This document shows positions 17,024 through 26,791 of a stretch of DNA of 50,880 bases, piece after piece. The stretch spans positions 1-50,880 of the forward strand of contig NZ_JAQIVI010000214.1 of the NCBI RefSeq assembly GCF_028618695.1, in the 5' to 3' direction. Below the pieces are notes generated by a model. The model saw only the letters and a list, made by a program, of their open reading frames with translations. It was not told the origin of the DNA and searched no databases. Position numbers and translations under genes: made by a program. Within the stretch, counting starts at the first letter, position 1; every line of letters begins with the position of its first letter. The stretch is from Natrinema soli. GTDB lineage: Archaea; Halobacteriota; Halobacteria; Halobacteriales; Natrialbaceae.

Positions 17024-18448
17024 TCAGTCGTCTGCAGCGTCCGGCCGGTGGGTGCGGCTTACGATCTTCCACTTGCCGGAGAAGACCCTGTGTCCGGTGA
17101 TCAACGCCGCGGACAGCGTTTCAGCGATCATGGCAATGAACACGGCTACGGACCCGAGCGACGTAACTATCCCGAGATATGTGATCGGGATCAGCATGCC
17201 GTATTGGCCGATGAGTCTGCCGTACATCGACCACTGATTGTCGCCGGCGGCTTTGAGGACCCCCATGAAGGTGTAATCCATCCCCAGGGCAACGAAACTG
17301 ATCGCTGCGATCCGGATAAAGGGGATCGTGTCGGAAACGACAGTCGGATCGTCGGCGAAGAAGTGAGCCAGCGGGCGGGCGAACGCGAACACCAGAACTG
17401 CGGCCGCGACGTATATGGCAGCGGAGAACCGGATGATGTCACCCGCGTACTGATCGGCCCCTGTTTCGTGGCCTTTCCCCAGCTCCTGCCCGACGAGGCC
17501 GCTCGCAGCCATTGAAAATCCGTTTCCGGTCGATTGAAGCAAGCTCCGCACGCGACGGGCGACTTCGAACGCGGCCACGATCGTCGGACCGAACAGCACG
17601 AGGATCGCGAACAGCGGAAAGCGAGCGAACGATCGCGCGAACTTCTGTGCCATTATTGGCGGCGAGATCGTCAGGAGCTGTCGCGTGAGTTCGGCGTCGA
17701 AGTACGGTCCGCTGACGGTCAGGGTAACCGGGAACTCGCCGATAATCGGAACGCCGCCGGTGACGAATCCCCACAGGAAGCAACACGTAATGAGCCCTTC
17801 CGCGAGCACGGTTCCCAGCGCCGCGCCCTCGACGCCCATTCCGAACGCGAAGATGAACACCGTGTTGAAGACGATGTTCGCAAACGCCCCGCTTGCGCGG
17901 ATCGACATCGCGATCCACGTGTCGTCCGTCCCGGCCAGCGTTCGGCTGGAGACCAGATTGAAGACGTTGAACAGGAGTCCGAAGGCGAGGATTTGCAGAT
18001 AGGCGCCACCGAAGCCGATCGACGCCGGACCGTCGCCGATTAGTCCGATGAGTCGCTCCGAAAACAGGACGTAGCCCAGAATAAAGGGCAGTGCCAGGAG
18101 GATTCCGACCCAGACGCTCTGTTTGACCGCCAGGTCGAGACGTCGGTACTGCCCGGCTCCGAACCGCTGCGAGACCTGGCCGATCGTTCCGCCCGCCACA
18201 CCCAGCGAAAAGCTGTTCGCAAGTCCCCAGTAGATGTTCGCGAACGCCAGCCCGGCGATCGCGGCCGGGCCGATACTCAGACCGACCATCGCGACGTCGA
18301 CGGTCCTGTGGAGATTCCGGGCGAACATCGTCAGGAACCGCGGCCACGCCAGATCCGAAATCTTGGTCCCTCGCTCCGAGTCGATGACACCGATATCGGA
18401 CAACTGGGTGGCTACTAGCTGGAAACAGTAGCGGACTGGGTTGAACAT
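17024..18448 (-). CDS. MATE-family efflux transporter
   Basis: 474 residues with twelve hydrophobic segments in two halves. The N-half has RNLHRTVDVAMVGLSIGPAA (TM1-2 region with the conserved Asp) and GVAGGTIGQVSQRFGAGQY; the C-half has TIVAAFEVARRVRSLL and ASGLVGQELGKGHE. These match the haloarchaeal MATE branch (Na+- or H+-coupled export of cationic or phenolic compounds). Residues 1-35 before the first helix are a typical hydrophilic start; ATG 18448 is the only long choice. A decayed relative is at 6195-6860. Exported substrate is unknown; removing toxic aromatic intermediates is one possibility. Confidence 0.92.
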   Translation of the reverse strand: MFNPVRYCFQLVATQLSDIGVIDSERGTKISDLAWPRFLTMFARNLHRTVDVAMVGLSIGPAAIAGLAFANIYWGLANSFSLGVAGGTIGQVSQRFGAGQYRRLDLAVKQSVWVGILLALPFILGYVLFSERLIGLIGDGPASIGFGGAYLQILAFGLLFNVFNLVSSRTLAGTDDTWIAMSIRASGAFANIVFNTVFIFAFGMGVEGAALGTVLAEGLITCCFLWGFVTGGVPIIGEFPVTLTVSGPYFDAELTRQLLTISPPIMAQKFARSFARFPLFAILVLFGPTIVAAFEVARRVRSLLQSTGNGFSMAASGLVGQELGKGHETGADQYAGDIIRFSAAIYVAAAVLVFAFARPLAHFFADDPTVVSDTIPFIRIAAISFVALGMDYTFMGVLKAAGDNQWSMYGRLIGQYGMLIPITYLGIVTSLGSVAVFIAMIAETLSAALITGHRVFSGKWKIVSRTHRPDAADD

Positions 18449-18604
18449 CGTGGCAGATTTGGATACAGGAAGCTAGAATAAGCTATTTTCTATAGAACGG
18501 TATCGACTACGATACCGCGATCGAAACGAATCGACAGGGTCCAGTGAAATCAATTGGTATCCGATTACTGGTTGCTTCTGCGATCATCCGACCGTTTGCT
18601 CCGT

Positions 18605-18679
18605 TCAAAGTTCGACGTAGATCCCGCCATCTTCGACGGAGACGTCGTAGGTCGGTAACACGATATCCGGATCGCGATG
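18605..18679 (-). pseudogene. C-terminal relic of a Rieske ferredoxin
   Basis: Read on the minus strand this short piece ends RDPDIVLPTYDVSVEDGGIYVEL before TGA at 18605-18607 when split as RDPDIVLPTYD and VSVEDGGIYVEL. It closely matches the ends of the intact Rieske proteins here (LPSYPVRVEDGDIIVTL at 31800-32165). The cluster-binding part is gone, cut where the aldehyde dehydrogenase remnant begins on the other strand. A fourth amidohydrolase-Rieske pair may once have existed here. Confidence 0.65.
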
Positions 18680-18689
18680 TGCCCGCCTG

Positions 18690-19419
18690 TGGTGAGATCG
18701 TACGCCCAATTCTGGCTGATGTCGAGTTAGGCGGGAAGAGTCCGAGCGTTATCTTCCCGGACGCTGATCTGGAGCGAGCGGCAACTGATACGACGAAGGC
18801 ATTCTGGAACGTCGGCCAGATCTGCTTCGCCGGAACCCGAATCTACGTCCACGAGCGCATCTACGATGAGTTCGTCGAACTCCTCGTCGAACGAACTGAG
18901 CAGCTGACGTGCGATGCCGGAATGAACGACCCTGATCCCGGTCCGCTAATCACCCCGGAAGCGCGTGACAATGTCGCCGAACACGTGGATCGAGCACTAG
19001 AGAACGGCGGGCAGTTGCCTACCAGTGGTGAACCGCTCGAACGGGACAGGAACTTCTACGCGCCGACGGTGATCGACAGCGTTGACGACGACGCGCCGAT
19101 TTCCTGTAACGAAGTATTCGGTCCGGCCCTGACAGTGTACGAGTTTGACTCCGAAACGGAGGCGATCCGTCGCGTGAACGACTCGAGATACGGGCTCTAC
19201 GCTATCGTTTGGACGCGTGACCTAGGATGCGCTCATTGTCTCGCAGATGAACTGGAAGCGGGCACCGTTGCCGTCAACGAGTTCCCCGTCGTGTTCAACC
19301 AAGCCCCGTTCGGCGGATACAAGGAGAGTGGCCTGGGCCGGGTCAACGGAACGCAAGCCGTATCCCATTTCACGGAACTGGAAAATGTTATCATGAACTA
19401 CGGCGGCAATGATGAGTGA
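18690..19419 (+). pseudogene. Aldehyde dehydrogenase, C-terminal half
   Basis: The frame reads ILADVELGGKSPSVIFPDAD, with the catalytic Glu region, AFWNVGQICFAGTRIYVHER with the catalytic Cys, then EVFGPALTVYEF and FGGYKESGLGRVNG, ending properly at 19419. The N-terminal NAD-binding half is absent; upstream codons in frame are noise antisense to the Rieske relic. An ALDH without the nucleotide-binding N-half cannot work. Family members oxidise aldehydes such as aromatic aldehydes or semialdehydes to acids. The C-half itself carries no visible frameshift, so the truncation may be recent. Confidence 0.85.
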
Positions 19420-19525
19420 CAGAGCAGGTTAAGAACGTTAAATAACCCGTCGAATAAGTCCAATGCTTATATGCCCTAAATAAACCAGTACATTAATAAT
19501 AAATGGGGTGGCATTTGATAACACA

Positions 19526-20488
19526 ATGCGAAGACGTTCGTTCGTCCAACTAGCAGGTGCAGGTATTGCCACGAGTATTGCCGGTTGTACCGGCCAAAGT
19601 TCCGGAGATAGTATCGCAATCGGTGCGGCGTCGTCCGGATCTACGGGTGTACTCATGGATCTCATCATCGGTGAAAGCCTCGACGAGGAACACGATCTCA
19701 ACTTCGAGGTAACGCGAGCGGGGCCGTCCAAAGTGAACCAACTCGTCGTCAACGGCGCTATCGACATCGGACACGCCGCGCCCACTCAAGCGGCAGCAGC
19801 AAACCGACAGGGGAACAACATGCAATTGTTCGGGCCGTGGCTCGCCAACCACACTTCACTGGTCGTAAAATCCGACTCGTCGTACGAGAGTTGGGAGGAC
19901 CTGCGCGGGGAAACGGTCGCGACGCTTCCGGAGCCGACGGCCTCGTACTACGACACCACGCTCCGACTTTCCCACATGGATATCGAGTTCGAGGAGGCGT
20001 ACGACGTCGAGCAGGCGGGTACTCAAACGATCCACTCGTACTTCCAGCGCGGCGACGTCGACGCGTACGTGATTTTCCCGCCCCTCCTTATTCCGACGCT
20101 CGCGGACGGTGATGGACGGGAAATCGAGCGCTTGGCGGAGCCGTTCCGAGAGATTTACGGGGGCAACTTGCACTTCCAAAACTTGGCGGCGTCCAATGAC
20201 TGGCTTGAGGAAAACGAGGAGCGCGCGAGCGCGGTGGTGGACATCTTCGTCGAAGCATCGGAGATGATGGCCGAAGATCCCGTGTCGTACCTGGAGAGCA
20301 ACTACACTGATACAGCGAACTACGAAACAGACGAACACTACGAACTGGCCGCCGAACGCACGTCGGACATCTATCCGGGGACGTGGGAAGAAGAGGATCG
20401 CCAGCAGGTCCAAGACCAGATCGAGGAACTCAAAGATCTCGGTCACCTCGAAGGTGATACTCCATCCGATGTCACGGTGACAGTCTAA
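19526..20488 (+). CDS. NitT/TauT-type ABC solute-binding lipoprotein
   Basis: 320 residues from the ATG at 19526; a GTG at 19508 would add six residues, but the Tat motif MRRRSFVQLAGAG begins exactly at the ATG. It is followed by a lipobox (IAGC), so the protein is Tat-exported and lipid-anchored. The mature part has the NMT1/TauA fold: KVNQLVVNGAIDIGHAAPTQ, WEDLRGETVATLPEPTAS and VDAYVIFPPLLIPTLADGD. Such proteins feed ABC importers for sulfonates, nitrate, pyrimidine precursors or aromatic acids such as phthalate. It heads a three-gene ABC operon with its permease four bases away. A TATA box (GCTTATATG, about 19464) lies upstream. Confidence 0.9.
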   Translation: MRRRSFVQLAGAGIATSIAGCTGQSSGDSIAIGAASSGSTGVLMDLIIGESLDEEHDLNFEVTRAGPSKVNQLVVNGAIDIGHAAPTQAAAANRQGNNMQLFGPWLANHTSLVVKSDSSYESWEDLRGETVATLPEPTASYYDTTLRLSHMDIEFEEAYDVEQAGTQTIHSYFQRGDVDAYVIFPPLLIPTLADGDGREIERLAEPFREIYGGNLHFQNLAASNDWLEENEERASAVVDIFVEASEMMAEDPVSYLESNYTDTANYETDEHYELAAERTSDIYPGTWEEEDRQQVQDQIEELKDLGHLEGDTPSDVTVTV

Positions 20489-20491
20489 ATA

Positions 20492-21304
20492 ATGTCGATA
20501 ACCAATACCAATTCACGATCGAAGCAGTTGTTTATTAATGTCGGCTATCGGGTGCTATTCGTTGTCTCGTTCCTGATCGTCTGGCACCTCGTCGCAGAGT
20601 TCCTTACGGAGGGACTCCTCCCGCCGCCACACCCAGTCGGCCAAGAGGCGTATACGCTCGTAAGTACAGGCGAGTTTATCGAACACACGATCGACACGGT
20701 ACGACGGGTAACGATTCCGTTCTTCGCCGCGTGGGCCGTGAGCATCGCGCTCGGCGTCGCGATGGGGCTGTCCGCACGGGCCGAGAAGTTCTTCGACGCC
20801 GGCGTCGTTATCGGGCTGACGGTCCCGGGACTGGCGTGGGCGATCATCTCGGTGATGATCTTCGGACTCAGCGAGGTGGGCGCATACTTTGCCGTCTTCG
20901 TCATCGTCCTGCCGATGATTACGATCAACTTCTGGGAGGGCGTCAAGGACATCGATATGGATCTGATCGAGATGGGCGAAGTGTTTGATTTCGACAGATA
21001 CACCACGCTCCGTCGCGTGATCCTGCCCCAGTTGTACCCATACATGCTCTCTGCCGGACGGTTCGGACTGAGTCTGTGTTGGAAGGTCGTCGTGATCGTC
21101 GAGTTCCTCGGGTTCGGTAGCGGGATCGGATACATGATTCTGAACGACTACAATAACTTCAACATGGCCGGCGTGCTCGCTTGGACGGCGCTGTTCACGG
21201 TCCTCATGCTGGTGATCGAGTACGGCGGGTTCAAGACGCTCGAGAGCCACTTACTCGGATGGCGCCCCGAAGTCGGCGTTCGATCGGCGGAGGCACAACA
21301 ATGA
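20492..21304 (+). CDS. ABC transporter permease, TauC/SsuC type
   Basis: 270 residues, six hydrophobic segments. The EAA loop that docks to the ATPase is visible as DLIEMGEVFDFDRYTTLRRV followed by ILPQLYPYMLSAG. The protein starts three bases after the binding protein and ends in a four-base ATGA overlap with the ATPase gene, so all three are one operon. It forms a membrane channel, probably as a homodimer, for the solute captured by the lipoprotein. The decayed second system has a close homologue at 28735. Confidence 0.93.
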   Translation: MSITNTNSRSKQLFINVGYRVLFVVSFLIVWHLVAEFLTEGLLPPPHPVGQEAYTLVSTGEFIEHTIDTVRRVTIPFFAAWAVSIALGVAMGLSARAEKFFDAGVVIGLTVPGLAWAIISVMIFGLSEVGAYFAVFVIVLPMITINFWEGVKDIDMDLIEMGEVFDFDRYTTLRRVILPQLYPYMLSAGRFGLSLCWKVVVIVEFLGFGSGIGYMILNDYNNFNMAGVLAWTALFTVLMLVIEYGGFKTLESHLLGWRPEVGVRSAEAQQ

Positions 21305-22113
21305 GCCGTTCACGGGATTCCAATTCCAGTAACGAGGAGAATGAACCCGAAACGATGAGCGACACGACACACTCCGATGAGGACGAACTGGAAACGGTCC
21401 TAGAGATCGAAAACCTCTCGAAGTCGTATACTAACAGCGACGGTTCGGTCGAAGAAGTGCTTGAGGACATCGATCTAACGATTCAGCAGGGGGACTTCGT
21501 CTGTCTGCTCGGTCAATCCGGTTGCGGAAAATCGACGCTATTGAAATGTGTAGCAGGGTTGACGTCGCCCGACACTGGTACGATCAAGGTCGACAGAGAC
21601 TCGATCGGATACGTGTTCCAAGAGGATCGATTACTGGACTGGCTCACGGTCGAGGAGAATATCCGATTGGTGCTCGAGAGCAAGGGTGTTCCTGAATCGG
21701 AACGCCAGGAACGGATCGAGCGCTACCTCGATCTGGTCGGGCTCTCGGACACCGCGGAGATGTACCCGATGCAACTGTCTGGCGGCATGAAACAGCGCGT
21801 TTCCATCGTCCGAGCCTTGGCTATCGAACCCGATATCCTGCTACTGGACGAGCCGTTCAGCGCTCTCGACGAGATCACCGCCCGAAACCTTCGGGAGCGG
21901 TTTCTGGAGATGATTTGGGAGTTGAATCAGACAGTCCTGTTTGTCACCCACAACGCGAGCGAGGCCGCGTTTCTCTCGACGGACATCGTCATCCTCGACT
22001 CGACTGCGCCCTCGTACCTTTCGAAAGAGATGACAAACCCGCTCGACTACCCCAGAGATATCGATTCCGAGGCGATTCTGGATCTACAGAAGGAAATAGT
22101 GTCATATATATAG
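21301..22113 (+). CDS. ABC transporter ATP-binding protein, TauB/SsuB type
   Basis: 270 residues with a Ser/Glu-rich N-terminal extension of about 35 residues. Walker A is GQSGCGKST, the Q-loop is GYVFQEDRLL, the signature is LSGGMKQR, Walker B is DILLLDEP, and the H-loop is FVTHNASEA. All catalytic elements are intact, unlike the paralogue at 29550, where the Q-loop Gln codon is a stop. It powers import with the permease at 20492. Confidence 0.95.
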   Translation: MSRSRDSNSSNEENEPETMSDTTHSDEDELETVLEIENLSKSYTNSDGSVEEVLEDIDLTIQQGDFVCLLGQSGCGKSTLLKCVAGLTSPDTGTIKVDRDSIGYVFQEDRLLDWLTVEENIRLVLESKGVPESERQERIERYLDLVGLSDTAEMYPMQLSGGMKQRVSIVRALAIEPDILLLDEPFSALDEITARNLRERFLEMIWELNQTVLFVTHNASEAAFLSTDIVILDSTAPSYLSKEMTNPLDYPRDIDSEAILDLQKEIVSYI

Positions 22114-22413
22114 CATATCTGTGTTGTGGTCGAGTGAGAGGATGAATTCACACGATACCCCGAAGAGTACCGGACTGGGAAAATCTCGTTCTCGAAGAGT
22201 CAGTCTCGATTCCGGAATCTGGTGGCCCGCCGTGCCGGTGCAGAAGACGGGACAACGTCGTTGGCTAGGGACGTCCGGACGGGAATGGTGGAGGGGAGTG
22301 CAACGCGGATAGTCAGTAGAGACTGCCGGTCAAGGTCGAATTCGGCCCGGTTGTAGCGGTACAATAGCCGCTCGTGGCAATACCAGCCGATACATCGAGG
22401 ACAGATACACGGC
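22114..22413. other. Gap without recognised gene
   Basis: Three hundred bases between the ABC ATPase and the EamA gene. Short GC-rich frames exist on both strands but none resembles a protein family I recognise. It may hold decayed sequence. Confidence 0.4.
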
Positions 22414-23319
22414 ATGATTTCGTCTTTGGAGTTAGTGGGCGCAGTGCTCGGAATAGGCGGGGCGTTGATGATCGCAGTGACGAGTTTGCTGGTTCGAATT
22501 GGTACGAACGAGGGGGGTGCTAACGACGCTCTCGTCGTGGTGTTGATCTGTAACGTCGTAATCCTCGCACCGGTTTCGCTCGTTCTCTACTATCCGACGT
22601 ACGGGTTGACACCGACCTCGGTCGTCGCCTTCGCGTTCGCGGGGGTGGTCGGCACGATGCTTGGTCGTGTGTTTTACTTCGTGAGTATCGAACGGATCGG
22701 TTCGAGTCGCACCGACGCGATCAAGGCGTCCCAGCCACTGCACGCCACCGTCATCGCGCTATTCGTTCTCGGGGAGTCGTTGACCGTGGTTCACTTTGTC
22801 GGCATTCTCCTCATTATGTTCGGTATCGCGGTCGTTTCGTGGGAAATAACGGCCAGCCGGAAACAGGATCTTTCGCGAAAGGAACTCTTGATCGGACTGC
22901 TGATCCCCTTGGGCGCGTCGTTCTTCTACGGGATCGAACCGACGCTGGCGAAAATCGGATTTGCCGAGGGAACGCCAGTGATAGTCGGACTCACTATTAA
23001 AACCGTGGTTGCGATGATTGGATTCGTCTCCTACCTCCGATACCGCGGTATTTTACCGACGCTCTCGATTTCTTCCGACGAAAACATACGGTGGTACGTC
23101 GCTGCCGGTGTCGCCAACACGACCTTCCTCGGATTCTATTACGGAGCGCTCGAACTGGCCCGCGTTAATATCGTCGTTCCCATGGTACAGATGAGCCCGT
23201 TCTTTGTCATGCTACTCTCGTATTTTCTGTTGCCAAAACTAGAACGGATTACGCTTCGACTCGCCTCGGGAGCGGTCCTGGTCGTCGCTGGAGCGATCAC
23301 CGTCGTTAGTTTCGTATAA
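22414..23319 (+). CDS. EamA/DMT-family transporter
   Basis: 301 residues with ten hydrophobic segments in two five-helix repeats. Repeat 1 holds GANDALVVVLICNVVIL and SRTDAIKASQPLHATVIAL; repeat 2 holds GASFFYGIEPTLAKIGFAEG and IVVPMVQMSPFFVMLL. This is the drug/metabolite transporter fold, mostly exporters of amino acids or small metabolites. It sits between an ABC importer and an amidohydrolase-Rieske pair, and a decayed copy (27803-28494) stands in the equivalent place of the neighbouring cassette, so its linkage to these catabolic genes is not chance. Confidence 0.9.
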   Translation: MISSLELVGAVLGIGGALMIAVTSLLVRIGTNEGGANDALVVVLICNVVILAPVSLVLYYPTYGLTPTSVVAFAFAGVVGTMLGRVFYFVSIERIGSSRTDAIKASQPLHATVIALFVLGESLTVVHFVGILLIMFGIAVVSWEITASRKQDLSRKELLIGLLIPLGASFFYGIEPTLAKIGFAEGTPVIVGLTIKTVVAMIGFVSYLRYRGILPTLSISSDENIRWYVAAGVANTTFLGFYYGALELARVNIVVPMVQMSPFFVMLLSYFLLPKLERITLRLASGAVLVVAGAITVVSFV

Positions 23320-23407
23320 GGGGGCGAACTGTTTGACTCGATCCGCAGCCGTACTAACGGCCAGAGAGAACGAAAATGATATGTGCTGTGACACCGATTC
23401 ACTCAGT

Positions 23408-24526
23408 ATGGGGCAAGAACTGGATCCGGTTAGAGAGCGGGCGAGAGACGAGTTCATCGTTGACACTGATTTCCACCTCAATGTTAGTATCGAGGAGTTG
23501 CTTCCGTACGTAGATGACGAACGAATTGTCGAGAAACTGAAACGACTCGATCATCCCCCCGGGACGCAGTACTGGACGGCCGCTTACGCGACTAATCACG
23601 GAGGCCGCGGACTCGCGACGCAGGGAGAAGCCCACGACGGAGAGGATATCCGAGACGCCATGGAAGAGGTCGGTATTGACGTTCCGATCGTGACGCCCGG
23701 CCTCAACTATCTTCCGTCGGCCCACAATCCACGCATGAAAACGGCTGTGTGCAGGGCCTACAACGATTACGTCCTGGATCACGTCGTCGATGCTAGTCCG
23801 GACATTCGCGCCCAAGCGATGATGCCGCAGTGGGATCCGGAAGCGATGATCGAAGAACTCGAGCGAATCGGCAGCGAGGACGACATCGTCGGCGCGTACG
23901 GGTGGTTCGGCCCGTATACGCCGCTGGGTGCACCGGAGTACAATCCCGTGTACGAGAAGTTATGTGAACTCGATATGCCCTTGTCGCTGCACGGCTCCGG
24001 CGGCTACTGGCCGCGAACCGACCCGATCGGCCAGGGACTGCGCACGTGGACCGAAATCTTGGGACTCGGCTGGCCGATGCACGCGATTATGTTCGTCGGG
24101 AACCTGATTATGACGGGTGTCTTCGACAGGTATCCCAATCTCCGCGTGCTCGTTCAGGAGGGCGGCGTGAACTGGCTCCCGTTCGTCGCCTACCGGCTCG
24201 ACGAGTTCTACCAAGATCACCCCGAAGATATTCAGCTCACCGAACGAATGTTCGATACGGATCGAATTTACCTCGACCACCTCCCCAGCGAGTACCTCTT
24301 CGAGAACTTCTACTTCTCGACCCAGCCGATCACGGGCCCGCCGAACGCGAAACACCACAAGGAGTTGCTGGATATGTGCCACGCACCTAACACTATCGCG
24401 TTTTCCAGCGACTGGCCCCATCATACGTTTGATATCCCCAACTGGCTGTACACCAACCCACACATCGACGAGGACCTTCGCGCCAGCATTCTTCGAGAGA
24501 CGCCCGAAGAGGTGTTCGGACTGTAA
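23408..24526 (+). CDS. COG2159 amidohydrolase (ACMSD-like TIM barrel), Rieske-linked copy 1
   Basis: 372 residues from MGQELDPVRER; an ATG at 23381 would add nine. The fold is the amidohydrolase-2 barrel, whose members decarboxylate or hydrolyse carboxylated aromatics. The N-terminal metal motif is DTDFHLN, so Asp-x-Asp-x-His replaces the common His-x-His. Later positions are LSLHGSGGYW (His), VLVQEGGVNWLPF (Glu where many decarboxylases have His) and FSSDWPHHTFD (catalytic Asp). The Rieske ferredoxin gene starts two bases after its stop. The same pairing occurs at 30681-32165 and 39105-40615. Reaction unknown; C-C bond cleavage or decarboxylation of an aromatic acid is the family-based guess. 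Confidence 0.88.
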   Translation: MGQELDPVRERARDEFIVDTDFHLNVSIEELLPYVDDERIVEKLKRLDHPPGTQYWTAAYATNHGGRGLATQGEAHDGEDIRDAMEEVGIDVPIVTPGLNYLPSAHNPRMKTAVCRAYNDYVLDHVVDASPDIRAQAMMPQWDPEAMIEELERIGSEDDIVGAYGWFGPYTPLGAPEYNPVYEKLCELDMPLSLHGSGGYWPRTDPIGQGLRTWTEILGLGWPMHAIMFVGNLIMTGVFDRYPNLRVLVQEGGVNWLPFVAYRLDEFYQDHPEDIQLTERMFDTDRIYLDHLPSEYLFENFYFSTQPITGPPNAKHHKELLDMCHAPNTIAFSSDWPHHTFDIPNWLYTNPHIDEDLRASILRETPEEVFGL

Positions 24527-24528
24527 CG

Positions 24529-24837
24529 ATGGCTCGTCACAGGGTCGCGGCGGCCGGCGAGGTATCGAAGGGCGGCAGTATCGGCGTCGAGGTCGACGGC
24601 CTCGAAATCGCCGTCTTCAACGTCGACGGCGATTTGTACGCCGTCCAGAATACGTGCGTCCACAAGGAGGGGCCGATGTATGAGGCCGAAGTCGACGAAG
24701 AGAACCGCACAGTACACTGTCCATGGCACTATTGGGAGTTCAAACTCGAGACCGGCGAGTTCGTGGTCGATGAGCAGAAGCAGTTGCGAACGTTCGACGT
24801 AGAGGTCGAAGACGGTGAGATCTGGGTTAAAATATGA
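24529..24837 (+). CDS. Rieske [2Fe-2S] ferredoxin, copy 1
   Basis: 102 residues. The cluster ligands are NTCVHKEGP (Cys43, His45) and VHCPWHYWEF (Cys64, His67), the CxH...CxxH Rieske pattern. Size and the ending FDVEVEDGEIWVKI fit bacterial-type Rieske ferredoxins that pass electrons to ring-hydroxylating oxygenases. No oxygenase large subunit or ferredoxin reductase is near. The gene starts two bases after the amidohydrolase stop, and its own stop overlaps the ThDP-enzyme start by four bases (ATGA), so all three were one operon. Confidence 0.93.
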   Translation: MARHRVAAAGEVSKGGSIGVEVDGLEIAVFNVDGDLYAVQNTCVHKEGPMYEAEVDEENRTVHCPWHYWEFKLETGEFVVDEQKQLRTFDVEVEDGEIWVKI

Positions 24838-26523
24838 GTGATTCGAATCGTTCCGATAGCGGAGACGCAGAGGACGAACCAACGGCGGCCGAAACGATGC
24901 TTCGATCGCTACGATCCCACGGCATCGAACGCGTCTTCGCTAACTTCGGCACTGATCACACGCCCCTTCTCGAAGCCGCCGCTCAAGTCTGCACACGTGA
25001 GGGTGCTGATCTCATGCCATCGTTCGTGGTCTGTCCCACGAACTCGTCGCGATGAGCGCCGCACACGGATACACCGCTGTGACCGGGGAACCGCAAGCGG
25101 TGCTCGTTCACGTCGACGTCGGAACGCAGAACCTCGGTGCCGCGATGCACAACGCGCACGTGTATGGCACCGGTGGTAGTTATTGCTGGCGAAGCACCAG
25201 TGAGCGATGCTGGGTTCCCCAGAAGTCGGGACAACCTCATTCACTACAAGCAGGACGTCTTCGACCAGACAAGTATCGTTCGCGAGTATTGTCGGTGGAC
25301 CTCCGAGTATCATCCCCCGGGCGATTCCGGTGCGGCAGTCATACGAGCGGTCGAACGCGCTCAGACCCCGCCCGCCGGCCCCGTCTATTTATCGGCCTCA
25401 CGGGAGGCGCTGGAGGCGACTGAATACGAGATGCGCGAGGGACCACGATCGATTGACCCTCGTCCGAGCGAGCACGACGTGTCGGCGCTTGCAGATCTCA
25501 TCTCGGAGGCCGACCGACCGCTGATCATCACGTCTCGACTCGGCTCTCCGCCTGCCGAGTTGGCCGTCGAAACGCTCGTTGCCTTCGCGGAAAGCGCCGG
25601 TGCCAGTGTCGTTGAGAACCGACCGATGACGTTGTCGTTTCCCCGAGATCACGATCTTCATCTCGGATTCGACCCAAGTACGCCGCTGGCTGCGGCTGAC
25701 CTCGTTATCGTCGCGGGAATCGACGTCCTCTGACTGCCAGCGGACGATCCCACACCCGACGGACTCGTCGTACAGATCGATCCAGATCCGTCCAAGCAAT
25801 TATTCCAGAAGTGGGACTTCGAGATCAATCGGACGATCTCGGCCGAGCCGGTCGAGACGCTCTCTCACCGCTAAACGACTTGATCAGGCCTGTTCGTCCA
25901 CCTCACAGAACTGGGTGGACCACGCTCGAAACTGGCGAGAGCGGCGAACGCAGACGCTTCGAGATCACCGCGACGACGGTCGACTGACCTCGAGCGTTCT
26001 GTCGGCAGCCCTCGACGAGATCGTCGATTCGTCGACGATCGTGGTAGAAGACATGGTCACAAACCGGGATACTCTGATCGAGCACGTAACGCTGACTGAG
26101 CTGGGCAGTTACTACAGCAGCGGCGGCGCCGGGTTAGGATGGGCTGGCGGTGCAGCGGTCGGCGCCAAGTTAGCCGCGCCGGATAGCTGAGTCATTTCAG
26201 TCGTCGGCGACAGCTCGTACACGTTCTCTAACCCGATGGTGAGTACTTGGCTAGCGTCAACATAGAACGCATCGACGCTCACGGTGGTTTACGATAACGG
26301 TGGCTGGAATGCCGTTCGTCGAGCGGTCGAAAAAGAACATCCTGACGGAATCGCAGTCAGCGAAGACCTGACCCACAGTTCGTTCACCGTCGACCCGGAT
26401 CTGACCGCGCCGTCGCAAGTGGTCGACTGTTACAGCTGTGTGATCGAGACGACGGATGCGGCTCGACAGAAACTCGAAGCCGCCGCTACCGCGGTCGTGC
26501 ACGCGAAGCTCGATCCATCGTAA
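24834..26523 (+). pseudogene. Decayed thiamine-diphosphate-dependent decarboxylase/synthase, copy 2
   Basis: A full-length ThDP enzyme is recognisable in pieces. The PYR domain reads LRSLRSHGIERVFANFGTDH, then in another frame AAHGYTAVTGEPQAVLVHVD, then VVVIAGEAPVSDAGFPRSRD. The central domain reads LADLISEADRPLIITSRLGS and meets an in-frame TGA after IVAGIDVL (about 25731). The C-terminal domain reads ISVVGDSSYTFSNPMVSTWL and TVVYDNGGWNAV, the GDS...N cofactor motif, in two further frames. At least four disabling changes are present. The start overlaps the Rieske stop (ATGA), showing it was the third gene of the amidohydrolase-Rieske operon. Benzoylformate decarboxylase and acetolactate-synthase-like enzymes share this architecture. 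Confidence 0.85.
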
Positions 26524-26791
26524 CTAGGGGCCAATCATGTCCTGGAAGCGATATTATAAATTCTACCGGCTCTGCGTCTGCGATTAGAATCAGCGTGTGG
26601 GCGCTTCGACCGGACAGGTCCAAGAGATGTTCGGCTGTGTAGTCGATGAAGTTCTTGATAGTATATAATCATAAAAACACTATTTCGAAGACGATTGTCT
26701 AAGTTTCAGATCAACTCCGGCAGCGAGTAAACACTCGACATTAGGGAGGGAGAATATTCAATTTTAAGTACACACAGATCGAGGTGGGGGT

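Noticed and set aside
18544..18690. The first 50 codons of the aldehyde dehydrogenase frame
   Set aside because: They are Arg-rich noise antisense to the Rieske relic and do not match the enzyme's N-terminus, so the remnant is placed from about 18690.
20555..21250. Long minus-strand frames antisense to the ABC permease and binding protein
   Set aside because: They arise from the codon bias of the GC-rich sense genes and encode His/Asp/Arg-rich strings without domains.
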